Part shown: piece by piece, positions 12,295-23,000 of the stretch
Numbering within the stretch: the first letter of the stretch is position 1
How the letters are laid out: each line of letters begins with the position of its first letter
Origin: Lolium rigidum
Lineage: Eukaryota; Streptophyta; Magnoliopsida; Poales; Poaceae
NCBI RefSeq assembly: GCF_022539505.1
Contig: NC_061511.1
Span: 29,708,620-29,772,619, forward strand
Reading direction: 5' to 3'
DNA: 64,000 nt
The notes under the pieces: generated by a model
What the model saw: only the letters and a program-made list of their open reading frames with translations
Told to the model about the DNA's origin: nothing
Databases searched by the model: none
Program-made: the position numbers and the translations under genes

Positions 12295-13220
12295 GAGCAT
12301 CTCTAACAGGCGCTGCAAATTCTCGCGCGCTATACCGGCGATTGGGCGCGCTGTATACCGTTCGCGCGCGGTATAGCGAATTTGCCCCCGGCAGAGGCTG
12401 CATTTTGCAGCGCGCGTTGGTGTGCGGAAAACGCACCTCCGCCGCAGGCGCTATTTTGCAGCGCGCGCGACCGTTTTTTTTTTAAAATTCATCAAACAAA
12501 CTATGAAATTTGAACGAAATACGAATATATTAAAGTGCGACGATACAAATGCGACATAGAAAATACTAGTACTACTCGTCCGACTACTCGTCGGACTCCC
12601 GATCGTAGTCGGAGCCGCTCGCGGTCGTCTCCGACACCGGCGTGGACGTCGACGTCCAGTGGAAGTCGGAGGAGGAGGACGAGAGGACGACGGTCGACGG
12701 CCCTGCGCCTTTCTTCTTTTCCTCCTTCCTCTTCGCCGCCGCCTCGGCCCTCGCCTTCTTCCTCGCCGCGGACTCGGCGCGGCGCTTCTCGCGGCTCGCC
12801 TTCTTCGCCGCTTTCATCGCCGCCTTCTCCTCCTCCTTCTGCGCGTAGAAGGCCTCCGTGGCGGCGACGTCCTCCGGGAAGCGCCGCGCCCACAGGGGAT
12901 CATAGTCCTCCGGAGGCGGAGGCGGAGGCGGACAGGCGGCGGAGGTAGAGCGGTGGCGCGTGGCGCGGAGACAGAGAGCGGTGGGGAAAGAGGCGGAGAG
13001 ACACGCGGAAGGCAGTTGGCGCGTGTCGTCTATATAGCGCGCGCGGCGGCGCACGCGGCAAATTTCCCGCGTGGGATGGCGCAAACGCGCGGGCGCGGCA
13101 AGAGTTTACCGCGCGCGCCTTTTTCCCGCGTCTGCTGGAGCTTCGCGCGAGCGCTCGCGCGCGCCAAACTGGCAGGTATTTTGCCGCGCGCGCGTTTTAC
13201 AGCGCCTGTTGGAGATGCTC
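12295..13220. mobile_element. PIF/Harbinger-type non-autonomous element, TSD TAA
   Basis: The ends are inverted copies: GAGCATCTCTAACAGGCGCTG at the left and CAGCGCCTGTTGGAGATGCTC at the right. Both sides are flanked by TAA (12292-12294 and 13221-13223). A 3-bp TWA-type duplication and GAGCATCTCC-like ends are typical of PIF/Harbinger elements. At 926 bp, with no transposase domain, it is non-autonomous. Its GC-rich termini contain many GCGCGC blocks. A second element with related ends lies at 60267-61123. Confidence 0.88.
12584..13084 (-). CDS. Hypothetical 166-aa ORF inside the Harbinger-type element
   Basis: The open frame spans about half of the element. The protein has a proline run (PPPPPPP), an aromatic segment EDYDPLWARRFPEDV, a highly charged Lys/Ala/Glu/Arg coiled-coil-like middle (roughly residues 80-120), and a Ser/Thr-rich acidic tail ending ESDE. 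I recognise no domain. It could be a remnant of the element's second protein, a captured gene piece, or a chance frame in GC-rich DNA. The low-complexity composition argues for caution. Confidence 0.3.
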   Translation of the reverse strand: MRHPTREICRVRRRARYIDDTRQLPSACLSASFPTALCLRATRHRSTSAACPPPPPPPEDYDPLWARRFPEDVAATEAFYAQKEEEKAAMKAAKKASREKRRAESAARKKARAEAAAKRKEEKKKGAGPSTVVLSSSSSDFHWTSTSTPVSETTASGSDYDRESDE

Positions 13221-13642
13221 TAAGTAACCAGGTCACTGGCAAGGTCTTTCCTGCGCTTGGCAACCTCTCGCACCTCAAGACACTCGACCTCTCTGGCAAC
13301 CACTTTGCCGGCAGTATCCCGCCAGAGCTCGGTAACCTCTCGAGACTTACATGCCTCAATCTCTCCGAGAACTTCTTTGGCGAGGCTATGCCGCCACGGC
13401 TCGGGAAGCTCACCCAACTAGAGGAGTTGAGCCTCGGCGAAAACCGGTTGGAGGGCTCGATTTCGGGGAGCCCGGCTCGCATCCGGAGCCTAGTGTACCT
13501 CAATCTTGGTGAGAACAACCTCGGCGGACACATCCCGACGGCCATCTTCTGCAACCTCTCTTCCTTGTGGTACTTTGATGTATCATCCAACTCTCTCGAC
13601 GGCGAGATCCCCATCCGAGCGGATTGCCCGCTACCCAACTAG

Positions 13643-14167
13643 AGGAGTTAAGCCGCATCGAATTCTTGAACACGGGTGATGTCCAAATAGCATACCTGCA
13701 GTTCAAGTACGGGCAACCTCTTGTCAGAGCTGAGGAGTTGCCTAATCTATCAACACAACTGCGAAGGCTGCATAATTGGTACTTGGATGCAGGGATGCAT
13801 GTAAGAACGGTCAGAACTGGATCATGGTGGCAATCAAAGATGAGCACTACGGGCGAACTGATGTGATGAACATCGAAATTTGTGAATTATTTCAGTTATT
13901 CAATCAAGACGCCCTCGACAAATCTCTGCTGAGTGCCTACTGTCTGTAAGTATTATTTATGTAATTAAGTCTCTACCGCGGCTCGTCCATTGCATGCATA
14001 TAACTATCTATATTATGCAGAATGAAGATCCGCGAATGCAGCAAGGGGCAGATCATAGTGAATGGGTATACTGTCGACAACTCTCCCAAGGACACGGAGA
14101 ATAACTTGGTATATGCCTTAAGGAAAAACTCATACAAAAGGGCAATACTATTACCTTACAACTTCGC
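13643..14167 (+). pseudogene. CACTA transposon gene, 5' exons of the Ulp1-like region
   Basis: The reading frame includes KYGQPLVRAEELPNLS..RRLHNWYLDAG and, after a small frameshift near 13805, ELFQLFNQDALDKSLLSAYC. These segments are typical of the second protein of plant En/Spm (CACTA) elements, just before its C48/Ulp1-like cysteine-protease fold. An intron (GTAAGT donor at 13946, acceptor AG 14019-14020) leads to exon 14021-14167, which starts MKIREC and ends LLPYNF. A GT donor follows at 14168. The next stretch of the same fold (FHYILLVIKLDTG) is at 27265. The 5' part of the gene is missing and LRR sequence stands in its place. Confidence 0.72.
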
Positions 14168-14259
14168 GTCTATCTTCACACATTAAATCTTTTTCGCTTA
14201 CTCCATGTGCTAAGTATGTAATTGATGAGTAATAGCTGGCTACCATGGGTGCTAGCTAC

Positions 14260-15960
14260 GCACCCACATCCGGCCACTCATCAACCCTATGGACGGTTTC
14301 GGTTCCGCATGGCAAATTAACGCCGTTAGTTCACTACAAACGGCAAACCCGCCTGATGACCCCATCCCACCCCCCACCCACACTCCCGCACACAATCTCC
14401 CTCACTCCCCAATCCCCATTAGTCCACCACAACCTCGTCCACTTCCTGCAGACGCCGCACACGTACTGGCCCAGCCATGCCTCCGCTCCATCCCCCACCT
14501 TCAGCAGGTGTTGTGCCCATGCACCCCCGGAGGGACGGTGCTGCAGCCCCGGTTTACAGCCCGCAAGTCATCCACGCCGGCCTCCATAACCGACTGCGGC
14601 ACCGGAGAGTGGCGGCTGGATGCAGCGCCGGAGCGCCCGCGACCTCCACATCGAGCCCGGCGTGGACCTGATCCAGGATGATCTGCACGATGTTGGGTGT
14701 GGGCAGAGATGGCCCCGATCTAAATTTCCGTCTCAGTTTTTCCCCTCCGTTTCTCCCCTTTTTATTTTGCATCTTTGACTTTTGATTCAGCTTTTTTTTT
14801 GCATGATACATCATGCGATCTGTGCTGTCACTGAGCCGGATCCAGATTCAATCATTTGATTTTCCCCCTGGATTTGCGTGGTGCTGATTTTTTTGTACTG
14901 TACATGGTTTGTATGTGATCCAGATTCAATCATCGTGCAGACGAGGTGATGCTTGATAATAAAGAAATTTCTTCTCGGCTTCTCTTCTTGATGATATTTT
15001 TTCTGCACGGATGTTAACATGGATTCATAGGGGTAGAATGATTTGCTTTTTCTTGCATGCTATCTCTATTTCTTAAGACCAAAGATACCCACGATTTGAG
15101 AGTTGATAAGTAGTCTGTACAAATGAGAGTTTTCTATTTCTCAAACAATTTCGAGTTTGGCATCAGAGCGCACCTGCGGTGCGCACGGACGACGGCGGCC
15201 CTGCCCTCCATCGCACCCGGCCGGCCGTGTCTCTGCCCTCTCCTTGCTCGCGCCCGACCGGTGAAGCTCACATATAGGAGCAGGGTCGCAGATTGCGCTG
15301 GGAACTCGACAAGGGGCGGCGCAGCAGGGATTTCAGGTTGTACTGCTCAAGATTCATGTTCCTTTCCGTGTGTTCTATAAATTCCGATTTGGTCGGTGGA
15401 GGCGGGGGAGCTCGGTTGCCAGTTGGATCTTGCCGCCATGGATGTACTCTGTACATGCTTCACATTCGAAAGAACTGAATATACATTCTTGTTTATTTTA
15501 ACCATCTGTATTTTTGATTTGCCATCTGTTCAAGGTCAGATTTAGCTTGAACCTCAACCGCTCTATTATAGGGAATACACTAATCTGGAGGCGGCCTTTA
15601 TGGTTAGCAGAAGTTGCCAAAAAAACTGCGTCCAAGTTTGTTTCAAGTGAATTGGAATTTGATGTTTTGTGTTTGTGGTTCTGATTTTCTAGGTTGATGT
15701 CATGGTTCATGCAGGAAACCATGCTCTCTATATCATAGCATCGTGGGGATAAACTGATTATAATGATTTTATCCCGTGATGTAAATGACTTCTATGTGAC
15801 TTCTACGGGATGGTTTCCGTGTTCATTTTTTGAAAAAAAAAAAGGGAAAACTAAACTCTGCCGCATCCACACGGCATGGAGCGAATACAAAATATTCCCG
15901 TTGGGACAGGCTTCCTGTAGTTATACTGCCATACGAAACAACCTACTGACGCAACAAAGA
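14260..15960. other. GC-rich then AT-rich interior of the MULE-like element, no gene named
   Basis: 14260-14700 is C-rich with several overlapping frames (Pro/His-rich). 15140-15480 is a second GC-rich patch. Neither gives a recognisable protein. They could be fragments of captured 5' exons. The intervening DNA is AT-rich with stops in all frames. Confidence 0.35.
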
Positions 15961-15990
15961 TGAGAATGGTTAGCAAAAGCGGCATCTAGG

Positions 15991-16218
15991 GTGTCCATCT
16001 GGGTGAGGTACAAACGTTTTAGTTGTCATTTTAGAAATGAAACAACATGTTTTCATTTGACGGTGCAGATTGGTGTACGTTTCTTTATGAAATTTAGTTT
16101 CCGTGTGTCCACCTGGGTGAGGTACAAACGTTTTAGTTGTCATTTTAGAAATGAAACAACATGTTTTCATTTGATGGTGCAGATTGGTGTACGTTTCTTT
16201 ATGAAATTTAGTTTCCGT
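15991..16218. repeat. 114-bp tandem duplication
   Basis: Two nearly identical 114-bp units start at 15991 and 16105 (GTGTCCAYCTGGGTGAGG... to ...AAATTTAGTTTCCGT). The high identity indicates a recent duplication. The unit contains TTGTCATTTTAGAAATGAAA, related to the TTGTCATTTTGGTA motif of the 185-bp repeats at 18944. Confidence 0.9.
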
Positions 16219-16464
16219 TTATTTTCTACCAAAAGGATAGACTACATTCGTTATGGCTGCACCAAGCAACCTAAAAACCCTTCATTTTAGGAAAAAAAAT
16301 GCATGTGGTATAGAAGTAATCACATAATGTTCTTTGCTAGCGTAAACACCAGCTGTATAAAAAACTTTCATGCTGGGGTACAAATTGCTGGTATTTATTG
16401 CCTTTCTTGGTACCAACTTATAAACCACGAAAAATGAAAAGTCGACGGGTGCGAATTATTTACT

Positions 16465-16893
16465 TCACCGTGCAATATTTTACTTGTCGTTTTGGTAAAA
16501 AAAGAAACAAGCTGTTTTGCTCCACGGTCATCCGTGAAGATGTTTGGGTGTTGTTTGGTTCTTTTTTGACAAGTTTACGAGGTGACGGTTAACCAATAAG
16601 AGATTCGGATGTTGTTTTGATTAATGAACGGTAAGAAAACGACGGTGCGGCCATCATGGAAATTTTTATATGTCGTTTCAGGTCGAAAATGACAACTAAC
16701 TTGCTGCATGGGTGGTGTCACGAGAATTATTCACGAACTATTCACCGTGGCACATTTACTTGTCGTTTTGGAAAAAAAGAAACAAGCTGTTTTGCTCCAC
16801 GGTCATCCGTGAAGATGTTTGGGTGTTGTTTGGTTCTTTTTTGACAAGTTTACTAGGTGACGGTTAACCAATAAGAGATTCGGGTGTTGTTTT
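16465..16893. repeat. Direct repeat, about 155 bp, period 276
   Basis: 16465-16619 recurs at 16741-16893 (ACTTGTCGTTTTGG, AACAAGCTGTTTTGCTCC, TGACGGTTAACCAATAAGAG). The intervening 16620-16740 is not shared. Nothing coding is recognised here or in 16894-17530. Confidence 0.85.
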
Positions 16894-17532
16894 TTACCGT
16901 CCACGAGCAAAAAAGTGGGACGGTTGATAGTACTGCTCTAGTTTTGAAAATAAGGGGTTCTCGCCGTGAACTAAGTTGGTTATAGAACAATAAAAGAAAT
17001 GGGATGGTTGCTGGTACGGCACACTCATTATAAAAACATGGTGCAGGGAAAATAAATGCCGCGGCGCAATGTAGATAGTCGTTCATGGTAATTAACAATG
17101 AGTAGCACACGGGGAAAAAGAATTAGATAAAACCCGTATTTACCTTTGGGCGCCATTTTTTGAAAAATGCTTACTAACAAAGCGAAGGTACAAATCTTAA
17201 GGGAAACTTCTACATGTGATAATGATGTGCTCGATGATATTTTAATATGGAAATACATGTAGGTTATTATTGGTTTGGAAAGTTCCGTGATGGATAACAA
17301 AAAAGGCGATCGTGCGAATGAGATTATTGCGCGCGATAAATTCCCTCGCGGTCGTGTGGTCTAAACCATTAACATAGCAACAAATGAGTTGTTATCACTC
17401 ATGGTATGATTTTGTTCGCAACAAAGTATTTTCACAAAAACGAAGACAAAATTTGCGCATGTTGTTGCTGATTCTTTCATTCAATTCAAACCTGCCCGTC
17501 AAAAAATTGTAACTTACTTATGAAATTATGAC

Positions 17533-18756
17533 CTAACTAGACAACAACGAGGGGGGCAAATAAAAAAGGGGTACACGAGGTAGTTCTTGCGTTATCATCT
17601 CGAGCGGGGGCAGGCGCGCACACTCTCCTATGGTGGGTGGTCCAGAGTGCCGTGACCGGCATGCACGGGAGCAGTAGATCGTCGTGGAGCATACGACGCA
17701 ACGACGGAACTCTCTTGGCCTGGTCTCTTGTCGGCCGCAAAGCATGTTACAACACATGCTTAGTTCCTCTACCGCACAGCCGGCGGTTCTAACTGCTGAG
17801 TTTTCAGCTGCAAACCACTCTACCATGAATTGGTTGGCGAGGTTTGGTTGTCCTCCCTTGCCATGCTCTTTTGGCCCGAGAAGAGACCCACTAGGATCGA
17901 GTGCCTCGGCCATCTCAAGTGATTTGGCGAGGGCTACAAGCCGTTTCCCCTCTGTAATGGACCGATTACAGCCATAGCCATCATGCATGCAAAAACCAAG
18001 CTCGCGAAGTGCAATCACATGGCCAAGAGATGATGCGCGCGCACACATCGCGGTGGCGCTGCAGATGTCCCTTTGTGCTTCACCACCGCCACTGCCGTTG
18101 AACATGATCACGGCTAACGAGTACATTGCTTCTTGGTGCCCGTTCGAAGCGGCAAAAGAAATCTTTGCGGCGCCATCCTCATGTGAGTTGAGGCAATAAA
18201 AGAGAATCTGGCAGGAAAATTTTTATAATGCATTTAGAGCGCCAACCTCAACTTTTACATCATTAAAGGGAGAAGGTAAAAAGGCAAAACATTCAGAGTG
18301 CAATGGATCGTGATGGGCAGAAACGTACCATTCCAAAGATATAAGATGCATCGAGGTTGCCGGCTTCAGCGCATCTTTGGAGAAATCTCCTAGCACACTG
18401 CACCAATATTTGGCGCGTACAGCAAAGCATCGGGCTCCGGCGATATTGGTGCCGGCAATGTTCATACCCAGCTCTAGAAACCTCTTGGAGCTGCATTTAG
18501 GTTTGGGTGGTTATGATAAAAATGTGTGGACAGGAAACGAGGAGATGACTAAAGTACAGATGACTTACACCATGGTAGCAGATAGAAAATCTGACGGGAA
18601 CCTCGCGGACACTGCTACGGCCCCAAGAATGGCAGAAACAATGTCATCCGGCATGTTGTCGAAGCTAGCGTCTGCATCTGCCGCACGTGTGCTCAGGCTG
18701 TTCATTGCTGTTGGATGAAAACGAGATAAACTAGGTAAATTGCTATTGAATTGCAC
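17533..18756 (-). pseudogene. F-box/MYND zinc-finger protein gene, frameshifted
   Basis: Exon 1 (18756 or in-frame ATG 18705, down to 18569) encodes an F-box-like start, NMPDDIVSAILGAVAV. Exon 2 (18490-18329) encodes SKRFLELG...ARCFAVRAKYW and, in another frame, RRFLQRCAEAGNLDASYIFGM. Exon 3 (18207-17533) encodes ILFYCLNSHEDG, Sel1-like repeats (MYSLAVIMFNGSGGG, LGHVIALRELGFCMHDGYG) and a C-terminal MYND-type finger (CVVCSTTIYCSRAC...H...C). Plant proteins of this layout are putative SCF ubiquitin-ligase adaptors. Splice signals are good: donor GTGTAAGT region at exon 1, acceptor TGCAG, donor GTACGT, acceptor CCAG. One frameshift in exon 2 (about 18400) breaks the protein. The gene lies inside the candidate MULE-like element, so it is probably a captured copy of a gene located elsewhere. 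Confidence 0.78.
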
Positions 18757-18943
18757 AAATCATGTGTGTGTTATGGAGGACAATACCTTTTTGCGTCTTA
18801 ACCTTCAAAACCTCGGCCTAATGGGCAACCACGGATTTTTTCACTTTGCTAGTTGATCGCTGAGTAATAAAAATGGACCATACCATGGCAAGCCGGTTGT
18901 TTTGTAACCGTGACTCCGTCGTCAAATTGGTTCGGATCTGTGG

Positions 18944-19498
18944 GTCTCATTTTGGTTGTCATTTTGGTAGAGAAATGTGGTAGAAACGTCCAATGGTTAT
19001 GCGCGTATGACTTGGAATCCAAAATTTGAATGTATTTATTTTATTAGGCTTCTTTACAAATTGGTTGTTGTTTTGGTATCAAAAGGGAAGTGGAATTGAT
19101 GTCGGCTGCCTATGCCAGCTATGAGATGGTCTCATTTTGGTTGTCATTTTGGTACAAAAATGTGGTAGAATCGTCCAATGGTTGGGCCCGTATGACTTGG
19201 AATCCGAAATTTGAATGTAGTTATTTTATTGGGGTAGTTTACAAGTTGGTTGTTGTTTTGGTATCAAAAGGGATGTGGAATTGATGTCGGCAGCCTATGC
19301 CAGCTATGAGATGGTCTCATTTTGGTTGTCATTTTGGTACAAAAATATGGTAGAATCGTCCAATGCTTAGGCCCGGATGACTTGGAATCCGAAATTTGAG
19401 TGTATTTATTTTATTGGGCTACTTTACAAGTTGGTTGTTGTTTTGGTATCAAAAGGGAAGTGAAATTGATGTCGGCAGCCTATGCCAGCTATGAGATG
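18944..19498. repeat. 185-bp tandem repeat, three copies
   Basis: Units start at exactly 18944, 19129 and 19314. A fourth begins (GTCTCA) at 19499 and then diverges. Each contains GTCTCATTTTGGTTGTC, GACTTGGAATCC and ends TATGCCAGCTATGAGATG. The spacing is 185 bp both times and the copies differ by only a few substitutions. They lie near the right end of the MULE-like element. Confidence 0.95.
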
Positions 19499-19679
19499 GT
19501 CTCAATAAAAAATAAAATATTGCAATCATGAATCGAAAGGGATGACGAGAATATAACGGAGGAGCATGCCGTGCATGTGTAATGGACTAACACCGTGTGC
19601 TCTCTTTGTGCTCCCTATAGATGATCTAATGGTTGGATTGATGTGCATAGCTATGCCCCATGATAGCCCACTATTTCCC

Positions 19680-19698
19680 ATATATATATATATATATA
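19680..19698. repeat. TA microsatellite between two DNA transposons
   Basis: About nine AT dinucleotides separate the right end of the MULE-like element (19679) from the left end of the GTTCAC-rich element (about 19699). A longer AT run lies at the other end of that element (26805-26869). Confidence 0.85.
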
Positions 19699-19874
19699 GA
19701 GCTGGACTATTCTCGAACCCCCTTTAAGAGGGGTTCTAGAATAGCTATTCTCGAACCCCTTTTCTAACCGAACCAACCCGAGAAAACCCACACAGTCCTA
19801 GGCTCGTGCGGTACCTGCTTGTGAACTTCCCCACGCCCCCGACCTCGCCGCCCGTCCCCAAATCCTGCCTCGCC

Positions 19875-20018
19875 TTCTTCCCTGCCGGCGGCGCCCGATC
19901 CCGCCCCACCTTCTTCCCTAGCGGCGGCGCCCAATCCTGCCCCACCTCCTTCCCTGGCGGCGGCGCCCAATCCCGCCCCACCTTCTTCTTGGCGGCGGCG
20001 CCCAATCTCCGCGCCGAT
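19875..20018. repeat. 36-bp minisatellite, four copies
   Basis: Units start at 19875, 19911, 19947 and 19983 and contain GCGGCGGCGCCCAATCC and GCCCCACC. The array lies in the GC-rich left part of the TA-flanked element. The overlapping Gly/Arg- or Pro/Ala-rich frames on both strands here reflect the repeat and are not taken as genes. Confidence 0.9.
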
Positions 20019-23000
20019 TCTTTGCTGGCGGCACCACCGCACCTCGGCGGCCTCCCGTAAAAATCAGTCTCGCGCAGACGCATCTAGCCCCACACACGCA
20101 CCCCCATTCCTGCACGCTGCCGCACACCTTCTGCTCCGGCCGCCGCCGCCCACATCCCGCCCCGCGCACGTTCCCCATCGCGGGTCGAATCTCGCGTTGC
20201 TACCCTACATTCGGCGACCACCGCCATCGTACCCCACCTGCTTGGCTTCCCACACTGCTGAGGTACCACTCCCTACATCTCGACCACTCAGCGCAGCCCT
20301 GAAATTCCACCGTCGCGAGTCCCGGGAGTCCACCTCCGCCACCGGAATCCAATGAGGGCGACCTCGAAATCCACCAATGGAAGACCCGGGAATCAACACC
20401 TGTTCCGCCCAGGAGTCCATCCAAGCTCCTCCTATGAGTCCATCCAAGCTCCTCCCTCCCGTGATGCCACCATGGGGAGTCCAATCTGCTCCGCCATGGG
20501 ATTCCGGTGCAGGCAACCAGGAATTCCACCCCTAATATTGGCGACCGGCTCCGCCCAGCGCACCTCCCCTGTTGGTTGAGCTCCTGTCTGATGAGTAGCA
20601 CTGATCTTAATTCAGAGGCTAACTACTACTGGTACGCAACTTCTCAAAGGCACTCTTATGAAATATGAATGCGTAGCTGGGCAAAGTCCCGTGTAATTTT
20701 TTGTGTTTGTTTTGTCAGTTCGCTTGTATTTGCATGGAAAAATACCATCGGTACTACAGATGTACAAGCTAGCAGCACATATGTAAATGTGAAGCAGCGC
20801 AGATTGTGGAGAATCTTATTTGATAAAAGTGGATATATGCTGGTGCATCTGTTTTCTATTTGGTTAATCACATCAACATCTGAAAAGGGTTAATAAGCAG
20901 CAATAAAATGATGATGATTTGCGGTTAATAAGCAGCAATGATACGATACAGAGTTCATGTTTCCCTTAACGTAAAGTCCACTTCTTCCATATGGCTGGTT
21001 CAGTATAAAATGGCAATTGCTGCTAAAACTAAACCAAAATTGCAGCTATCATTTAAAAAAATAGGCACAGAAAATGCAGAGAAAAATGTAGTGCTGATTC
21101 TGAAGTTCATTTTTATTTATTGGAGAAGCTCACTTTTAGAGAAAAATGCATAGAAATGATCTATATTTATTGGGCGGAGTTCGCTTCGTCCGAAAGCGAA
21201 ATTCAGATTAATTGACCATTTATAAAAGTGTCCGATATGGATGACTATGCTATGGTAAATCTCCTATGTAGTGTACATGGTCTATTTCAATATTCCAGTT
21301 TAGTGTACCCATGCACAGGAATTCCCTAGTATTGCCAAACCTAGTTTTTATGCGTATGATACTGACTATCATTTTTCGATTCCCCTTTTCATGCATGAGG
21401 GCCAGACTAATTTATTTTGAAAGGAACAAGCTATATAGGGGCTGAAGCATCTGGGCGATGAGGTACTGAATTTATGGCTTTATGCTTTAAAAGTTAAATC
21501 TTTAGCAAAAAGGAGCAGCCATGGATTGTAAAATAAGCAGTACACCTGCTATGTGGAGTTCATTTATTTTGTTGGAAGGTTCACTTTGTCTGCATGAGAA
21601 ATTATTATTTCGTTGGGATGTTCACTTTGTTCACATATGATGTTCAGTAGAAAAAACATTGGTAGGTGCAGTTAAACAATTCAATTAAGGAGCACACTTT
21701 ATTTGTTAGTGCAGTTCACCGGGACATTTCTTAATTTGTCTAAATGTTAGGCGAAAAGTTTAACTATCCTATTCAGGACATTCACTTTGTCGGCGTGAAA
21801 AAGTTTCACATTTTCTTGCCTTCTTTATTTTCCAGAAGTTCGAATCTTCGGTTCCAGACGTTCACTTACTTTAGCCGCCAAAAGATGGTAGCGACCTTGT
21901 TTGTTTTGGTCAGTTCACAAAATTTTCACCCGTACTACACTTGTTTATTTTGGGTCAGTTCATTTATTCGACTCAGTAAGTCCACTCGGTAAACAACCTG
22001 ACATGCCTCTTATTGTTAAACTGATGTGGGGTATGTACTACAAAGTTAATATATCTCATTTTTAATGCTAATTGATCTTTCTGGTTAGCTTCCCTAATTG
22101 ATTTGCCAACATTTCAGAAGTTTAGTTTGCGCACATTTGGAGTCCACTTTTTTTTTCAAAAATGAATTACATTTTCTTCTGAATTATCTAGAAGTGCACC
22201 CACAATTTTTTGCTAGGAAGTTCAGTCTGTAGACATGTGTTGCATAGCATGCATTTCAGAAACTAAGTATAATGTTCGATGACATTTTACCTGTGGGGCT
22301 GTGCAATGTTTATTTATTTTATGTTACAAATAAATCATCTCTAAAATTAATTACAGGCAGTGCACTTATGACACCTATGGTGAGTTCACTAGCGCTCATC
22401 GCTAGAGTTCGCCAGGAGCCGTGGCGGGAGTCCACCTAGAAGCGTAGCACCCGCAGGTCGTGAGTACTGTTCTGATTCTCGAGGTAGCTTTCTAGCTCTT
22501 ATGATTACTATATGATCAAGGTACTATACTGAAAAATGCAGGAAGTAGAGTCGTTTAGCTCAAAGTAACTCCCATGTATTTATAATATGAAGTCCACATT
22601 AGGTTTATAACGGGAATACCATGTCGTGCAAGTCCACCATGTTAAAAGAAACCATTGCTGGGTAGTTCAAGACGTCTAGACTAGGGATTCATTCTTACTA
22701 TGTATGTCCTGATGCGTTTCTGACTATATAAAAAGTTAGAGGTTCATTTTGCTTACGAAGAAAAGTTTACATATCATTTTGTAGAAGTTTTATTTCTGTG
22801 GTGAAAGCTTTGCCATAAGTTCACTATCAGCCAATCTAGAAAAAATAGCATCTCTATTTATACACATAAAATTAATTCATATGTGGTTTATTTGTTCTTT
22901 GCTATGGAGAAGTTCACTTATTTGTTCCCGAAAAGTTCACTCTTCTTAGGTTAGCTGTGTGTATGTGTGTTCGCTCTATTCTCATATGGAGTTCACTCTT

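Larger units (their letters stand above)
12041..13642 (+). pseudogene. LRR receptor-kinase N-terminal fragment (LRR-XII type), interrupted
   Basis: The frame opens with a signal peptide (MAAWRPRPTTVHIF then FLVVLLLLYSVAS). It continues with an LRRNT_2-like cap (GDPMGALTGW, CNWTGLACD) and five leucine-rich repeats of the plant L-x-x-L-x-L-x-x-N-x-L-x-G-x-I-P type at 13250-13600. Proteins of this kind are surface receptors for pathogen or developmental signals and carry a C-terminal kinase, which is absent here. Three lesions are visible. A frameshift near 12138-12150 separates the signal peptide (frame of 12041) from the cap (frame of 12159). A 926-bp element sits within the first repeat at 12295-13220. 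A stop follows CPLPN at 13640, where the LRR homology ends and CACTA sequence begins. Removing the element plus one TAA (929 bp) brings the flanking LRR frames into register, so the gene predates the insertion. Confidence 0.85.
14229..19679. mobile_element. Candidate Pack-MULE-like element carrying an F-box/MYND gene
   Basis: The left end (GTAATAGCTGGCTACCATGG) and the inverted right end (GAAATAGTGGGCTATCATGG, read from 19677 leftwards) agree without gaps at about 27 of 35 positions. Similarity continues more weakly for another 15-20 bases (AATCC/CATCC, CCA). Long imperfect terminal inverted repeats with a captured gene between them fit a Mutator-like Pack-MULE. No transposase is present. A 9-bp TSD could not be identified, because the right flank is a TA microsatellite disturbed by the next insertion. 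Besides the gene at 17533-18756 it holds several tandem repeats. Confidence 0.5.

Noticed and set aside
12535..13000. Arg/Ser- and Arg/Gly-rich plus-strand frames, including a long frame that joins them to the LRRs
   Set aside because: They are translations of the GC-rich Harbinger-type element. The long frame 12659-13642 joins the element to the LRR region only because the element's end is open in that frame.
20084..20601. Minus-strand Gly/Arg- and Trp-rich frames
   Set aside because: Overlapping frames in a GC-rich region next to the 36-bp minisatellite, with no recognisable domain or splice pattern.
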